Numbered from the stretch's first letter, positions 1-11,662 are shown. The stretch: 64,000 bases of DNA from Rhyacophila brunnea (GCA_022495005.1 JAGYXB010001001.1:62001-126000); one strand, 5' to 3'. Translations and numbers: made by a program. Notes: generated by a model from the sequence alone, not told the origin.

Positions 1-1000
1 TTAGTAGAGTGCCATCTTCCATCAACTGTGACCTGCTATTTATTGAAAGGTACATTCGATAAATTGCGGCATGTTATTATTGATATAGGTCACAATTGGG
101 TAAAATGCTGACTGTCGCCTTACTGCAACCTCGCAGCATTTCACTGACAAGGCTTGAGGTTGTCGACCCTCACTGATGTATGTCACACTTGCATAATGTA
201 CTGATCGTAGACGAAGTGATATGCGAAAATTGGGCAGTTCACTGATCATCACGTTGTTGTAATTATGGAGCATTTGCTGACACGTCCTGGTGTTGTTGAC
301 CCCCACATAACGAACGAATATATTTTTTACCTAAATACTCTACAGCCATATATTTCTGGTAAGATAGCTCACAGCGAAGTGAATCTCATACGTACACATC
401 TTTAAGTTTATCCAGACTTGGCAGCTTCGTTCAGAGGGCAAGTAATTTTCGATTATTTTCGTGTTCTCTAAAAAAGGTGTAATAATATGTAAAACTACTT
501 GCATGTAAAAGGTACTCGGGACATTATTATTGAACATTTTGAAAACCCTTGGTCCAAAGCACTTCCGCAACTTATCCCTCGCGTTTCGATCGAACTATTC
601 TCTATCGATACATCCCCATAACTACCCCCTCCGCTCTATCGCAGCCTACCCCGTGTGAATTTCGCAGCGAGTGGTATGGAAGGGGGAGTCAATCATCCCG
701 TATCATTATGAAAGATCAATCAATCCTTGTTTGGATAGGTACTGGTGAACATTAGGATTTACTTTATCGATTTTGTGAAATATGTATTAGGTACTTAGGT
801 ACGTCTTTGTTATAACATTGTGATGTTAATTAACAATATAAGCGTCATCTAGATATAACAACTATTATCCTCAAATAATACATTTACTAGTTGACAGTGG
901 TAATAATTGCCTCACTAAGCGAATATTTGAAACTTACATTAAAAATACCAGTGACGAGGACTCAATACTCAATAGTATACAAATATATTGGTACAAGTCT
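1..1000. other. No recognised gene; weak decayed open frames
   Basis: Less AT-rich than its surroundings up to about 750. Two minus-strand open frames lie in series (570 to 340, then 306 to 40, 76 and 88 codons), the second ending in a Cys/Phe-rich stretch. Their order suggests a broken coding remnant running off the left edge, but I do not recognise a family. From 760 to 1000 nothing is visible. Confidence 0.2.
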
Positions 1001-1071
1001 GTTGACGCGGGAACAGCGCCAAGTTTCATAGCCAATTTCGACAAAATTCATAAATGATAACGTAGTTTAAC

Positions 1072-1145
1072 CTAACCTAACAAAGTAACAAATAATCTAG
1101 TATATCGGCTATTTTAAAAATTCGTTTGCCGCTGTCTTCCACTAA
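1072..1145. repeat. Fragment related to the 12.6-kb fold-back repeat
   Basis: A stretch reading AACAAATAATCTAGTATATC then GGCTATTTT and TTTGCCGCTGT closely matches the right arm of the palindrome at 12698-12759, including the CCTAACCTAAC-like loop before it. The matching left arm is degenerate or missing, so this is an older or partial copy. Confidence 0.55.
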
Positions 1146-2210
1146 ATAGACTAGAACCCAACTATTTAATATATTATAATATATGAATCAGTAAAATATT
1201 AGTGCTAAAAATAATATTTATATTTTTATTTAAATTAGGCATTGGCATCTCTCGGAATTATAGAAACCTAACAATTATTTAAGTCTATTTTACGTATAAA
1301 ATATATAAATAAATACGCTGATGACGTAACACATTGAATTGGTGAGCTTTTGACAACAGCATACCGGAAAAATAAAACTGCATATGAGTATGTACCTATA
1401 CTATGTTATTATCTGTGTTAGTTTAGTTTGAATATATCATGCATTATGGCCGTGTTAGTAAAGGAGCCATTTATGAAGTCGTAGATTACATGATCGATCC
1501 CGCGTTTGATCGAATAAAGTAATAAATGTTTCGAAAAGTTTAATAGAATATATTTACGTTCAGTAAAGTGTATCAGAAACGTACTGAAGATTTCAAGAAA
1601 CAAAATATTTGAACTTCCAGTCCGTTAAGCATGACTGTATTAGCATTGCAACAGGCACTATTCGACATTGCTTGCTGAGCTATTACATATTATATTTCAT
1701 ACATTATAATCAGAACTTAATATCTCTATATATATAAAAATCTCGTGTCACGATGTTTGTGGTCGCACTCTTCCGAAATGGCTCGACCGATTTTTATGAT
1801 TTTTTAATGTATATTTGTTAGGTATGAGAATAGGTCAACAAGTATATTTCATACCGCTAGGTGATTAGGGTATCTCTATCCAGAAAAAAATTTCTTTTAT
1901 TTTTTTGACATTTTTTTTTGTATTTTTTTATTATTTGGCATCAGAAAATACCTATAACCCCAAATTTTTACCCTCCTACCCCCACCCTCCCATTTTTTTA
2001 ATTGCGATTTTATTATTTTTGTATGAACAAATTTAACCGTCGTTCGTATTTCAAACAGAACGAAATTATTTATGTTGTTGAATGACAGATGGCGCTACGT
2101 CCGAGAAGAATTCAAGAAAAGCGTCGCGTCATTTTGACATTTCATTCGGCATATCACAACACAGTGCGTGCAAAATTTTCTACGATTTATTTTAATTTAT
2201 CTATTTTTGT

Positions 2211-3119
2211 GTGCGTGTATTACAGTGCACAATGCCAGCAAGACGCAAGGGGGGCCATTTGGGCCGTCGAACGAATAAAGCAACAAACATGCGAAATAGT
2301 AGAGCAGAAAGAACAGACAAACAAATCCAACAAGATAACAAAAACGTGCGTGTAAGCATGTCGCAATTGCGTGCATCTCAATCACAAGAGGCACGAGCTG
2401 AACGAAATCAACAACGACAATTGGAACGGAGCCAAGCGTGCCGGTTCGTAGTTAACACATGCAGAGCAAATGACCGACAACGCCAACAAGTACATCGAAC
2501 ATTTACATCCGCTTCGCTCCTTCGTCTCGCATTCGAGTACGAGCCAGCAGCCCGATTTCCTAACTATCGTCTCGTGTGGCACCACACGACATGACGTAAT
2601 TGTGACGTCAGCCAATACACGCTCGAGCGGGCGGCATGTATTTAGACATATAGTTTGGACGATAGGATATGATAGTTTGGAAATCGAGCCCCAGATATTG
2701 AATATTCCGCTCATCCGAAAGTGCTGATTGGTGCTATGGACAAAGAATGTCTCCATTGTCATGCGCTCAAATTCAAACATGAGTCAGCCGGGATGTGTTG
2801 CACATCAGGAAAAGTGCAACTACCAGAAATTGAGATACCACCAGAACCATTGAACGGCTTGCTCATCAGCACGGTTCCAGATTCAAACCTATTCCTGAAG
2901 TCCATTCGCACATTCAATTCATGTTTCCAAATGACTTCGTTCGGAGCAATAGAAATAGTTCATAATACTCCGGCAAATGGTCAACAATTCCATTCTACGT
3001 TCAAAATCAAATGCCAGGTATACCACAAAGTAGGCTCATTGCTGCCAATGCCAAACGAACCACATATTTTTTTACAAATCTACTTCATGGGCGGTGAGGA
3101 CATAAATGTGCAGTGGTGT
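2211..3119 (+). pseudogene. Helitron replicase (Helitron-like N domain), broken
   Basis: The protein starts with a basic, Arg/Gln-rich region (MPARRKGGHLGRR at 2232) and continues to RLAFEYEP at about 2540. After an inserted segment it resumes near 2693 in a different frame with PDIEYSAHPKVLIGAMDKEC, then a CxHC pair (CLHCHALKF), SAGMCC, and LFLKSIRTFNSCFQMTSFGA. It closes with FLQIYFMGGEDINVQWC and a stop at 3120. These blocks are the conserved N-terminal domain of Helitron Rep/helicase proteins, which normally exceed 1,200 residues. Only about 270 residues remain; the HUH nuclease and helicase regions are absent. The frame break at the insertion makes it non-functional. Family assignment is firm, activity is excluded. 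Confidence 0.85.
2541..2690. repeat. Insertion inside the Helitron reading frame, second copy at 41.04 kb
   Basis: The segment containing TTTCCTAACTATCGTCTCGT, ACATGACGTAATTGTGACGT and CACGCTCGAGCGGGCGGCATG is repeated in opposite orientation at about 41040-41135. It sits exactly where the Helitron protein passes from FEYEP to PDIEYS, which marks it as an insertion. Exact ends and a target duplication are not clear; GAGCC flanks both sides. Confidence 0.55.
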
Positions 3120-3122
3120 TAA

Positions 3123-3717
3123 GATTTTTTACATTTATTAATTTTTAAACGCATTTATAAAACCATCAGTATAATTTATATTGACATTATTATAGTGAAA
3201 TATTTACGATACAAAATTATATTGATAATCTCTGCGATCCCAAATTTGACAAGAATTAGGCATTTTATTATTCAAAAAATGGGCAAGATTAACACATTTG
3301 AAGATAATTCTAAAGATATTAATTATAAGCTATGTCTTTGACATTTTTTTTGAAATACGCCTTTACACGCTTTACGCCTTACAGAATAACAAATATTAAA
3401 ATATTATGTTTGAACCTAGCTTACTCAAAAATAACCAGAATGGACTTGGTTCACTATGCTTGTAAATTATAGGTACCTACTCAACTCCAAGATAACACTT
3501 AACATTAAAATCATGCAAAATTCTGATAAAAATGTTGTTATGCATTCTATGAGTTTTGTATGAAATAACACTTTTAACGGCACTACCAGGTGTTTTAATT
3601 GGATAAACACAGGACTTATTTTAGTGTGATGTTCGAGTGAGAACTTCGGGTGAAATACGAATTTCTAACTGCCTTTTAGAAAACCGTTTTGCACACATAA
3701 TACCAGCGTAACATATT
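3123..3717. other. AT-rich intergenic sequence
   Basis: No open frame, repeat family or RNA recognised. Confidence 0.4.
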
Positions 3718-4238
3718 GGGATATATGAGGCATCTAATACCAAAAAGCGATGTCCACATTTGGTCAAAATCGAGAAAAACTACGCACGTATTCTTTGTAT
3801 AATTTAACACAATATGTATTGATCTATAAATTCCAAAACGCGACATAACCCTACGAAAAAAAATATTTTAACTCTCGATTTATTACAAAAAGCGCCAAGT
3901 CCGTGTTTCATATTATTTAAAGGTTGGTTGATTTCCCGCGTGTTTAAGTCAACCAATAAGGGAACGTTCAATATTGAAAAGGGCGTCTCCCATGCTGTAG
4001 CATATGGTAAACTCATGACAGTGCCACGGAAATATGTGCCTTATGCGGAATAAATTAAAAAGTGAGCTACAAATAGCGCTACGTCCAATTTTATTTTGCC
4101 TATATTTATTAGAATACAACGGAAAAAATAATCTCACGTTAAAACAAATAATTGAAGCTTGAAACATAAAAACGTTGTTTTCCGAAAATATTGAATTGTG
4201 GACTTGTCGCTTTTTGTAATTAGATGCCTCATATCTCG
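3718..4238. mobile_element. MITE-like element with ~38-bp inverted termini
   Basis: Left end carries ATATGAGGCATCTAAT, AAAAAGCGA and GTCCACA; the right end has the same words inverted (TGTGGACTTGTCGCTTTTTG, ATTAGATGCCTCATAT). No protein is encoded. The internal part (about 3957-4190) is shared, inverted, with 16268-16550. Target duplication not resolved. Confidence 0.7.
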
Positions 4239-4504
4239 GTTTTCGGAAATACATAATATAAGTAAATATATCTGTAAGATGTCCAGTTGTAATAGTATAG
4301 TAGTACCTAGTGAAATAGTAATTAATGTTTTATGTTGTGGTAGCAGTCAAAACATTACAGAAACTTCTAGGCTTGAGAAAATTACAATGATGTACTGTGA
4401 CTTTACTCGAAATTATGAGAACCCAGGGCGTTATTCAATGGGTTTCGTTAAGGTAAGTAAACGATAATTTATGCAATAAACTTTAAACTTTATAGTTAGT
4501 TAAA

Positions 4505-4575
4505 TTAACCAGGGATTTCACGATTAAGAGATCGAACGGGATCCCGAAACTCCGGGATTACAAACCCTTGATAAC
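4505..4575. repeat. Short fragment with GGGATCCCG-type hAT ends
   Basis: The run CAGGGATTTCACGATTAAG, CGGGATCCCG and CCGGGATTACA resembles the ends of the hAT elements at 50457 and 54687. Only about 70 bp is present, so it is a relic. Confidence 0.35.
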
Positions 4576-5456
4576 AAAAATATGTAATATGTACCCGCAG
4601 CTTCCATACAATACCTAACAATTATTGCAATATTATGTAAATCCTTGTTAGGCAGTATTATCGATGTCAGTGTTAATTCCGCAAGATGCCGCCAGATGGC
4701 GTTAATTGTTCCGCATTGGAGCTATTCAAGTTTGACCCATATCGAGATGCCACCTACCCTGTCTATAATAGCCGTGGCAACAGCAGGTGAGCGCTGCTGT
4801 TAAATTAGATTCAATTTTATATTATTATTATTATTATTTGGTAATTCACTTTATAGAAATCTGAATTTTAGGTTGAGTTACTATTAAAAAAAATACTATT
4901 AAATTAATACGTGTTAATTCAGAATAAGAACAAACACATAATGTTATGAGAGGCCGCAGCAACGTCCTGTTTGGGTTGGCAGCGACAGTATTTTTTTTTT
5001 AATTTAAAAGAGGCCTCAGAGGCCTCCAAACAGTCCAAGTTGGTCATAAAATTATTAAATTGTTCCAATATTTAAAAAAGATGCGTATTTCACAAAAGAA
5101 ACGTTCAATAACGCTCAAATCAGTAACGTCCCGTGTGAGTATGCAGATGATGCGTTGCTAAGAGACAGAAAATTAAGGCATAAACTGCGAATATTACATT
5201 TTAGAAAGTCTTAGGTACTTAGTAAAAGGGATCCATGGAAGTGATTTTTTGTATTAAGTATTGTCATTTCCCTCCATTTTCGAAAGTGAAAACATGCTGT
5301 CGCTTTTATTTTGTTGTAATGGTTTTTCGTCTGGATTCGGGATGTGAAAGTGGACAATTAACACACCGGAATTGTGATCAGAAACGGCGAGATGTATTTA
5401 CGTTTATTATATACTAAATGGTTACATTTTGAATAATTTATTTTACGGAGGACGAA
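4576..5456. other. Unassigned sequence
   Basis: A somewhat GC-richer patch at 4680-4800 and a poly-T run at 4990 are present. No gene or repeat family was recognised. Confidence 0.35.
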
Positions 5457-5558
5457 ATGTACGTGTTTGCGGTTTGGCTGTTTGCAGCGTTCTGCCCGCC
5501 ATCTTGTGTTTCACAACCAGAAGCATTGTCAAAAAGGCGACGTTGCAAATATTTTTAA
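5457..5558 (+). CDS. Possible 33-codon secreted micropeptide (doubtful)
   Basis: ATG at 5457 has a favourable context (GACGAAATG). The reading frame gives MYVFAVWLFAAFCPPSC then a Gln/Glu and KRRRC tail, ending at a TAA. The N-terminus looks like a signal peptide with a small-residue cleavage region, and the KRRR run could be a convertase site. There is no homology I recognise, no polyadenylation or splice evidence, and such short frames arise by chance. It could equally be a first exon or noise. Confidence 0.15.
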   Translation: MYVFAVWLFAAFCPPSCVSQPEALSKRRRCKYF

Positions 5559-6525
5559 CGGTCGTGATCTATGGCATTGCTGGGGTCTATTATTATTTTT
5601 TTTCATAATCAGCTCTTACTATTTGTTGGATTTGATTCCGACTCGGGCCTCTCCAGATACACAGAGACATCATCAAATGGGGACCATGCGGGGGTGTAAC
5701 AGTATACATATTTAAAGATTTTTTTATTAAAAATACCTTTAATATTATCTATCTATTTAAGCTCTGTTTGTGTTTTAATATGAAAATTATTAAACAAAAT
5801 AAAATCTATATACCTACTGTTGTATTTATGTTATGTGCATAAGAATTTGTATAAAAATCAGTCTACGCGAAAAAATCAATTATTTGCTATTTTTGTATGA
5901 TATTTTATGAAAGAAATATATTACGAATTCGTTCGATTGTATGAATTTTTCCAAGAATTAAAATTTTAACTGGTTTAATGTAGTTCTTAATTGCGACAAA
6001 TTTAACTAATGGTTTTTGAAATACTTTATGAGAGCTTTCTAAATTGCGTTTCTAAATTGACAACCGGATTTTGTATTTTAAATTTATATATAATATTATT
6101 ATAAATAATTAAAAGTGTTGAATTGCCTTAATTACTAACCGGAAGCAGGATCATTCCAATTTTTTTGTTGTAACGTACTTGGGCTTACTAATAATTTAAT
6201 AAAAGCCAGTATATTCGATATATGATTATTAGTTAATATTATCTGAGCAAATGTTTTTTTTTCTTAAAATTACTGTGAAGGTAAACGATACCATCCACTA
6301 CGTCTTCATAAGCTTTTGGGCGTATGTTGAGACGCAACGAATGAGGATTTTCCTTAAAAGTTATGCTACTCGTAGTAGCGTCACAGAAAAAACTTCCCAA
6401 AATCCTGATAGTAATTATGACAGTTTGCAAGATTTCTATTGACTTATCTACAAATTAATGTCGAAATGTAATCCACTTTTGTCTACAAATATATATATGA
6501 CTTTTCAACTCTGCATAACTCATAT

Positions 6526-6747
6526 GTGGCGAACGGGCCTACAAAGCTCAGTCTTTGTTCGCAAGGCATTCGAGAGATGCTAGTCTCGTCTGAGAAGCTT
6601 TGGCTCACAGCTTTTTACTTTTTACACGACGCTTTCAAGTCTCAATGCAATGCGAGCTTTTATCGCGGCTTTACATCGAAGGATTTCGTCGATAGCTGTT
6701 CTTCCGGTTACCTCGTGGATGCTGTTTATTCTAATTATTTCAAGTGA
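6526..6747 (+). other. Unrecognised 73-codon open frame, higher GC
   Basis: The frame stands out because the sequence is about 45% GC in a roughly 30% GC setting and its codons look less AT-driven (MANGPTKLSLCSQGIREML at the start, YSNYFK at the end). I do not recognise a family. It could be a conserved non-coding block, a repeat fragment or a decayed exon. Confidence 0.2.
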
Positions 6748-7389
6748 CGCTTGAAGGAATGTGGCACTAATAGATATGATTCCTTACACATTTAATTATA
6801 CAGTATACTTGTAGTGTCAACTTGCAAGAAAGCTTAGTTATTTTTATTCATATATTGTATTATTTTATAGAAATTTGATATCTTCAAAAATAGGTAGATA
6901 TTTAATTGAACATTCATACTTGTATAATATTCTTTATTTTTTTTTATTCGCTTGTGAATATACACAAAGTTTTAAGAATATTGAAGACGGTATTTCAGTG
7001 AAACGGCAAATAATTTTCAACTATAGGTGCGACGAAATTTTGGACTCGCTGGCAATCGGAGAGCGAACGTCGAGCTGTAAACACCTCAATTTATTTCGTG
7101 ATGGCGCTGGGGGTATTAATTCTTAAATCGTGTAAAGATGACTAAAAAAACGTTACCCATTTACTTGAAAAAGAAAACATGTCAATGAATATAAGTATTA
7201 TTATTGTTACTAATAGAACAATAAATAGAACATTAAATGGACGCATGTTGGATTTATTTGACAAATTGTATTTCGTTCGGCACGCGTCATTTGCACAATC
7301 CGCGCATCGCCTAGCTACGATATTTTTAGACCATGCCTCAACTGAGGTATAGCCTTAATAGAAATAAGATATTTTTCATAAATTCTAGA
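6748..7389. other. Unassigned AT-rich sequence
   Basis: No gene or repeat recognised. A GC-richer patch around 7030-7110 and another around 7280-7320 have no identifiable coding content. Confidence 0.3.
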
Positions 7390-7480
7390 AAAAAAGTTGG
7401 ACCTAGTGGGACTCGAACTCACGTTTTTTAATTTTCGGGTGAGTGTTTTGGCCACTAATCTATCATTCTGTCTATGATTC
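7390..7480 (-). repeat. tRNA-like SINE head
   Basis: Read on the minus strand, it has an A-box-like stretch (AGATTAGTGGCCAAAAC) and a B-box GAGTTCGAGTCCCAC, followed by a TTTTTTTCTAG tail. The stem pairing of a real tRNA is not preserved. It resembles the SINE heads at 47.1 and 49.4 kb. Confidence 0.5.
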
Positions 7481-8361
7481 ATATTATGAAATATTATTTC
7501 TTATATTTACGTTTAATCCATAACTTCCATTGATTGTTAAAGAAGTTGATTTATTTTAACATTTTTTCGTAATTTTATACTGATATTTCTTTAAAGGATA
7601 TTGCTGTTGGTTGTGGTGGTAGGTTGGGGTAGAATGTACGGATTCCAAAGGGCAACAACTAAAGGAAGAAATTATATATTCCCCTGCGGAGCTGACAATG
7701 TGGTATATTTTAAACGTCGGAGTTTTGTATGACAGTGTTTTAAAGTTTTTTTTTAAATTTGCTCTAAAAATACGCTCATCATCTCTACACATAATCAGTA
7801 ATACTCGTATGTAAAAAACAAACGTGTGAAAATAAATATATTATCTACCTACTGACAAAACCCAAGTGTAGTATTGTGAGATCATCTTCCTCTAAATATC
7901 TAAATCAATAGATCGCAGGCTGAAAATTCTGATAGAACAACAATTTATTGTAAAAATATTTGTTATTTTAAGCTTCCACAATCCACAGCAAGTTGTCAAG
8001 CTCATTCTTTTCATATCCAAGCATAGATATCTGATTAACTGATTATCTGAGTAATATAATTTTATTTTAATCATATTTTTTTTTATATATTTGTTTTACG
8101 TATAGTAACACCTATCGAGAAAGACTGTAACTAACGCTCGCTGTCGATAATGCAGCACTCCTCAGAAAAGACGTAGGTACTTAGATTATATTGTAATTCA
8201 GTCGCGTCACAGAAGTCAATCAATAAATATCCATTAAAAAACGTTCTGACTATTAATTAATTCTTACTCCATATCTGAAAAACGTAAACGTAATAAATAA
8301 ACTAAATAATTGGTGACCCCGACGTCATTTAAACAAAAAAAACTTCTAATCACCGACTGAG

Positions 8362-8867
8362 CATATTATAAGTACATGTAATTTATTCTGAAAGTTTTTC
8401 GACATAATATGACATTTTTAGTACTAACTTTATAATACAATTATATTAACAACTATAGTATACTTACTTACAAAATAATATATAAATACCGTCTCTGTTC
8501 TCGCAGAACACACTAACTGGAGAATACTAGTTTTGAGTAATTTGACTTTGAAGTTGTTAAAATGTTTGAAATGGTCTATCATGTGAGTTTATTAAGTAAT
8601 CGTAAAAAGGATGACATATTATAAATACATGTAATTTATTCTGAAAGTTTTTCGACATAATATGACATTTTTAGTACAAACTTTATAATACAATTATATT
8701 AACAACTATAGTATACTTACTTACAAAATAATATATAAATACCGTCTCTGTTCTCGCAGAACACACTAACTGGAGAATACTAGTTTTGAGTAATTTGACT
8801 TAAAGTTGTTAAAATGTTTGAAATGGTCTATCATGTGAGTTTATATGGTAATCGTAAAAAGGATGAC
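8362..8867. repeat. Two tandem copies of a 253-bp unit
   Basis: 8362-8614 and 8615-8867 are near-identical (few substitutions and small indels), each running from CATATTATAA.TACATGTAAT to CGTAAAAAGGATGAC. Each unit contains the left half of the MITE described at 8744-8995 plus the DNA that flanked it, so a segmental tandem duplication happened after the MITE inserted. Confidence 0.9.
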
Positions 8868-8995
8868 TTTAAAATAAAGACTGTTTATTTATCAAGAAGG
8901 TTTCCAGACGGTAAAGTTTGAAATAAGGAACATTTTGGTATAACTAACACAATATGTATTTTTTTCGAATTAGTGTCTTCTGCCAGAACAGTGAC
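8744..8995. mobile_element. 252-bp MITE, family shared with 62.05 kb
   Basis: The left terminus GTCTCTGTTCTCGCAGAA pairs with the right terminus, which read inverted is GTCACTGTTCTGGCAGAA, followed by CACTAA in both. No coding content. A second, inverted, full-length copy lies at 62049-62301. ATACC appears on both outer sides, suggesting a short target duplication. An extra left half lies at 8491-8614 owing to the tandem duplication. Confidence 0.85.
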
Positions 8996-9720
8996 GATAC
9001 CTACCCTCGATTTACAATCTTTAGAATATGTTTCTCAGTGGTATAAATAATATCATAATATAACGAATCATTCACAATACGTATGATCATCGAAAGATGA
9101 ATGGATTAAAAAAATCGATGTGTTGTATAATACTCATTGTTTTCATAAAACCAGTTTTTTATTGACTAATATCCGTAAATAGAATCAAGGATGCACGTTT
9201 CCAATCCGGTTATTTTGTAAGCGGTTCAAGATTTGAAAACGTATTTTAGTGATGTCTTCGTTATATGGGTTAGTATGCAAAATAAATGATCCATACTTAA
9301 TTAAATGCACATTTTATTAATCTGCTATTTAAACAGCACATGGTTTAATTAATTGAACGCTAAAATGATGTAAATTAATTCATTAATTAGGTAGGTATAT
9401 CAAATAAGTATATGTTATAATTTTAAATCGTTGAAAACTAGGAATTATTTAATTTTCCATATTTTTAGAACGATTTCTTTTGTTGTCTTTAATGACGTTA
9501 TATTCCGAGATCAGCTCACAAAGAACCGCCCCGTCTTTGAATTCCAATCGTTGACAACCAGATACCATATTTATTATGTCCCGTAACACTCATCCAGTGA
9601 AGTAACGTGAAAAAACACGTGGTATTTAGTCAGGTTGAAGCCAATAGATCACGAGGAAGCACTCCCTAGTCGATTCATCAGAATATTAAAAAACGGCCTT
9701 GAAACAAGCCACATAATTAT
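8996..9720. other. Unassigned AT-rich sequence
   Basis: No gene or known repeat seen. Confidence 0.35.
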
Positions 9721-9783
9721 TAAATCATAACATCAGGAGGTTATAAATAAAAAATAATTACAAGATTCCATGTCCATGTGCCA

Positions 9784-10025
9784 AGGCCATCCATGGACTG
9801 AAACCGTATGCGGTTTAGATCCGTGTGCCATACTAAACTTATGATTTTTGTTCATGAAAATATATTTTCACTAAATTTGTAAAAATGTAATGTATGGTAT
9901 AAACGGATACGATCAGATGCTTATAATAATATACTTTGTTAAAATGTATTTCCATGAACAGGAAAGATAAGCTTAGTATGGCACACAGTTCCAAACCGCA
10001 TACGGTTTCAGTCCATGGATGGCCT
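9784..10025. mobile_element. 242-bp MITE with ~55-bp inverted termini, nested
   Basis: The left end AGGCCATCCATGGACTGAAA continues CCGTATGCGGTTT and GTGCCATACTAAACTTA; the right end is the same inverted. It interrupts a stretch (ATAATTACAAGAT then AAAAAGAACTTTTT) that is uninterrupted in the relatives at 27.27 kb and, inverted, at 48.17 kb, so it is a later insertion into an older repeat. Confidence 0.85.
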
Positions 10026-10046
10026 AAAAAAGAACTTTTTATATTC

Positions 10047-10500
10047 TTACCACGATTTAAAATTTTCTGTTGAATCATATAACCTTGACAATTCTATGTA
10101 TTAATTTAGGACAAATAAGGCAATTGTCAACAAATCATTTTTTTGCTATTTTGCAACAAACACATATAGAATACTAAAATGTCATTTTAATTTACATATT
10201 AACGCACGTATATATTAATAATTTAGTTGCTAGGACCACCCCCTTAGCATAGTGGATTGGATTACGGATTTTTTTCCGAAATAACTTTTCATACAAAACA
10301 GAATTTACTGAAAATGAATTCAATTCTTCTTAAAGATGTCTAAAAGTATTTAAAAAATACATTTGCATCGTGTTCTGATATATTCTAAACGTTTCAAATG
10401 TCTGGCTAGTCGGGAAGTTAGTTAAAAATTGATTGCAAAATTTGTACTGGATAAACAACCACCGGACAAACAAGTATACGGGCTTAGAAAAACGTGGTAA
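10047..10500. repeat. Repeat family R1, copy A
   Basis: Bounded by TTACCACG on the left and CGTGGTAA on the right, with shared internal blocks such as CTGTTGAATCATATAA, TAACGCACGTATATATTAAT, TAGTTGCTAGGACCAC and GATTTGTACTGGATAAACAA in the copies. Copies at 27301-27631 and, inverted, 47719-48142. The similarity continues about 40 bp beyond the left TTACCACG, so the true end on that side may be further out. Confidence 0.75.
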
Positions 10501-11178
10501 AATAACACAACCACACAGTTATATGAACTTGTACATAACAAATATATCACTAATATTATTACATTTATTAAGGCGAATTCTTTGCCTCAATTTACGATCA
10601 AATGTGACTTCAACGCCATCTAAAGGCATCTACAGGCATCTACCATGAATTTCTAAAAATGTGTTACTAAAAACTTTCGTCGATCGCAACCAGATGGCAA
10701 TAAAATATAAAATAAAATATTGTGTGTCGCCACATATTAAAAATCATAAGCTTGATAAAAATGCATTTAAATTTATTATATATTTACTTACCTATGTAAA
10801 AATATTTACAATTAATATTTCCCCATAAAATATTTACAATTCTAACATGTCTATTTGATTTGATTTAAAGTGTTTATGATTTTTACATTTTGTTTACCGT
10901 AGTTTTTTTTACAGTGGCAATACAAGGGTATCCTGTCCAGTCAATGAACCAGATTTTTTTACGTTGTCAATACGAATTTATATAAATATTTTTCTACAGT
11001 AAAATTCATTTATAGTAGTAAATGAACATTTAAGTACAAATGTTTATAAGATTGAGTTTAATCTTGTACAATTGACAATTACATCGAATTTCTACTAGAG
11101 GTGGAATAAAAGAATGATATGAAATGAATAGCAAAACAAATGCCATTCGAATTATTATTAAACAAAATAAGGAATATA
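10501..11178. other. Unassigned AT-rich sequence
   Basis: No gene or repeat family recognised; a poly-T run near 10900. Confidence 0.3.
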
Positions 11179-11546
11179 CAGTTGTACTTGGTTATTACTA
11201 GGAAGGTTGGACCGGCTGAATTTGCTCGTTATAAGCGGTACTCGTTATATCAGAGAATAGGTATTTTTATTGTCGGCGAAAACAACAATTAGACACTTAA
11301 CTAGTGTCATAAACGTAATCTGTCCCCGGCGGCATCCTGTCCGATCGGATTTTATTGCTTAGGGTCGAAATGTCTTTAAACGATCAACACATTACCAGTA
11401 TTTTAGCTCGGTATATCCGATAAGTATCTCGTTATAACAGTGAATAAAAATGTACGGAGAAAATCATATACCAAATGTCAACGACTGTTTCCTCATTACA
11501 TCCGAGATCTCGCTATGTCCGAGATTGTAATAACCGAGTTCGACTG
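11179..11546. mobile_element. Pogo/Tigger-like MITE
   Basis: The termini are CAGTTGTACTTGGTTATTAC on the left and, inverted, CAGTCGAACTCGGTTATTAC on the right, flanked by TA on both sides, as expected for Tc1/mariner-pogo elements. Internal repeats of the CTCGTTATA / TCGGTATATCCGA type also fit. No transposase is encoded. Confidence 0.8.
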
Positions 11547-11603
11547 TAGTTATAATTATGACAATGTCGATATTATATAGACATCCCAATTCATTTCGTT
11601 TCA

Positions 11604-11662
11604 ACCATGTCCGATCCTAATGGGTTCATATGGGCCTCCACAGAGTGGACGGTTTGTATTAA
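11604..11662 (-). repeat. SINE family S1, 3' fragment
   Basis: ACCATGTCCGATCCTAATGG then CATATGGGCCTCCACAGAGTG matches the end of the S1 SINEs at 56.6 and 58.3 kb. The tRNA-like head is absent. Confidence 0.7.

Larger units (their letters stand above)
1723..3122 (+). mobile_element. Helitron, 5' end and N-terminal coding part
   Basis: The 5' end begins TC (TCTCTATATATATAAAAATC) and continues CTCGTGTCACGATGTTTG and GGCTCGACCGATTTTTATG, the terminal signature widespread in insect Helitrons. Downstream lies a recognisable Helitron replicase N-terminal reading frame. The element is truncated soon after 3120, with no helicase domain and no 3' CTAG terminus nearby, so it cannot be autonomous. A further insertion (about 2541-2690) splits the coding part. 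Confidence 0.8.

Noticed and set aside
40..570. Minus-strand open frames as one broken gene
   Set aside because: Suggestive order but no recognised motif, so not called as a gene.
2382..2780. 132-codon minus-strand open frame
   Set aside because: Antisense of the Helitron coding region; the sense strand carries the conserved domain.
4198..4467. 89-codon plus-strand frame
   Set aside because: Starts inside a MITE terminus and has no recognisable domain.
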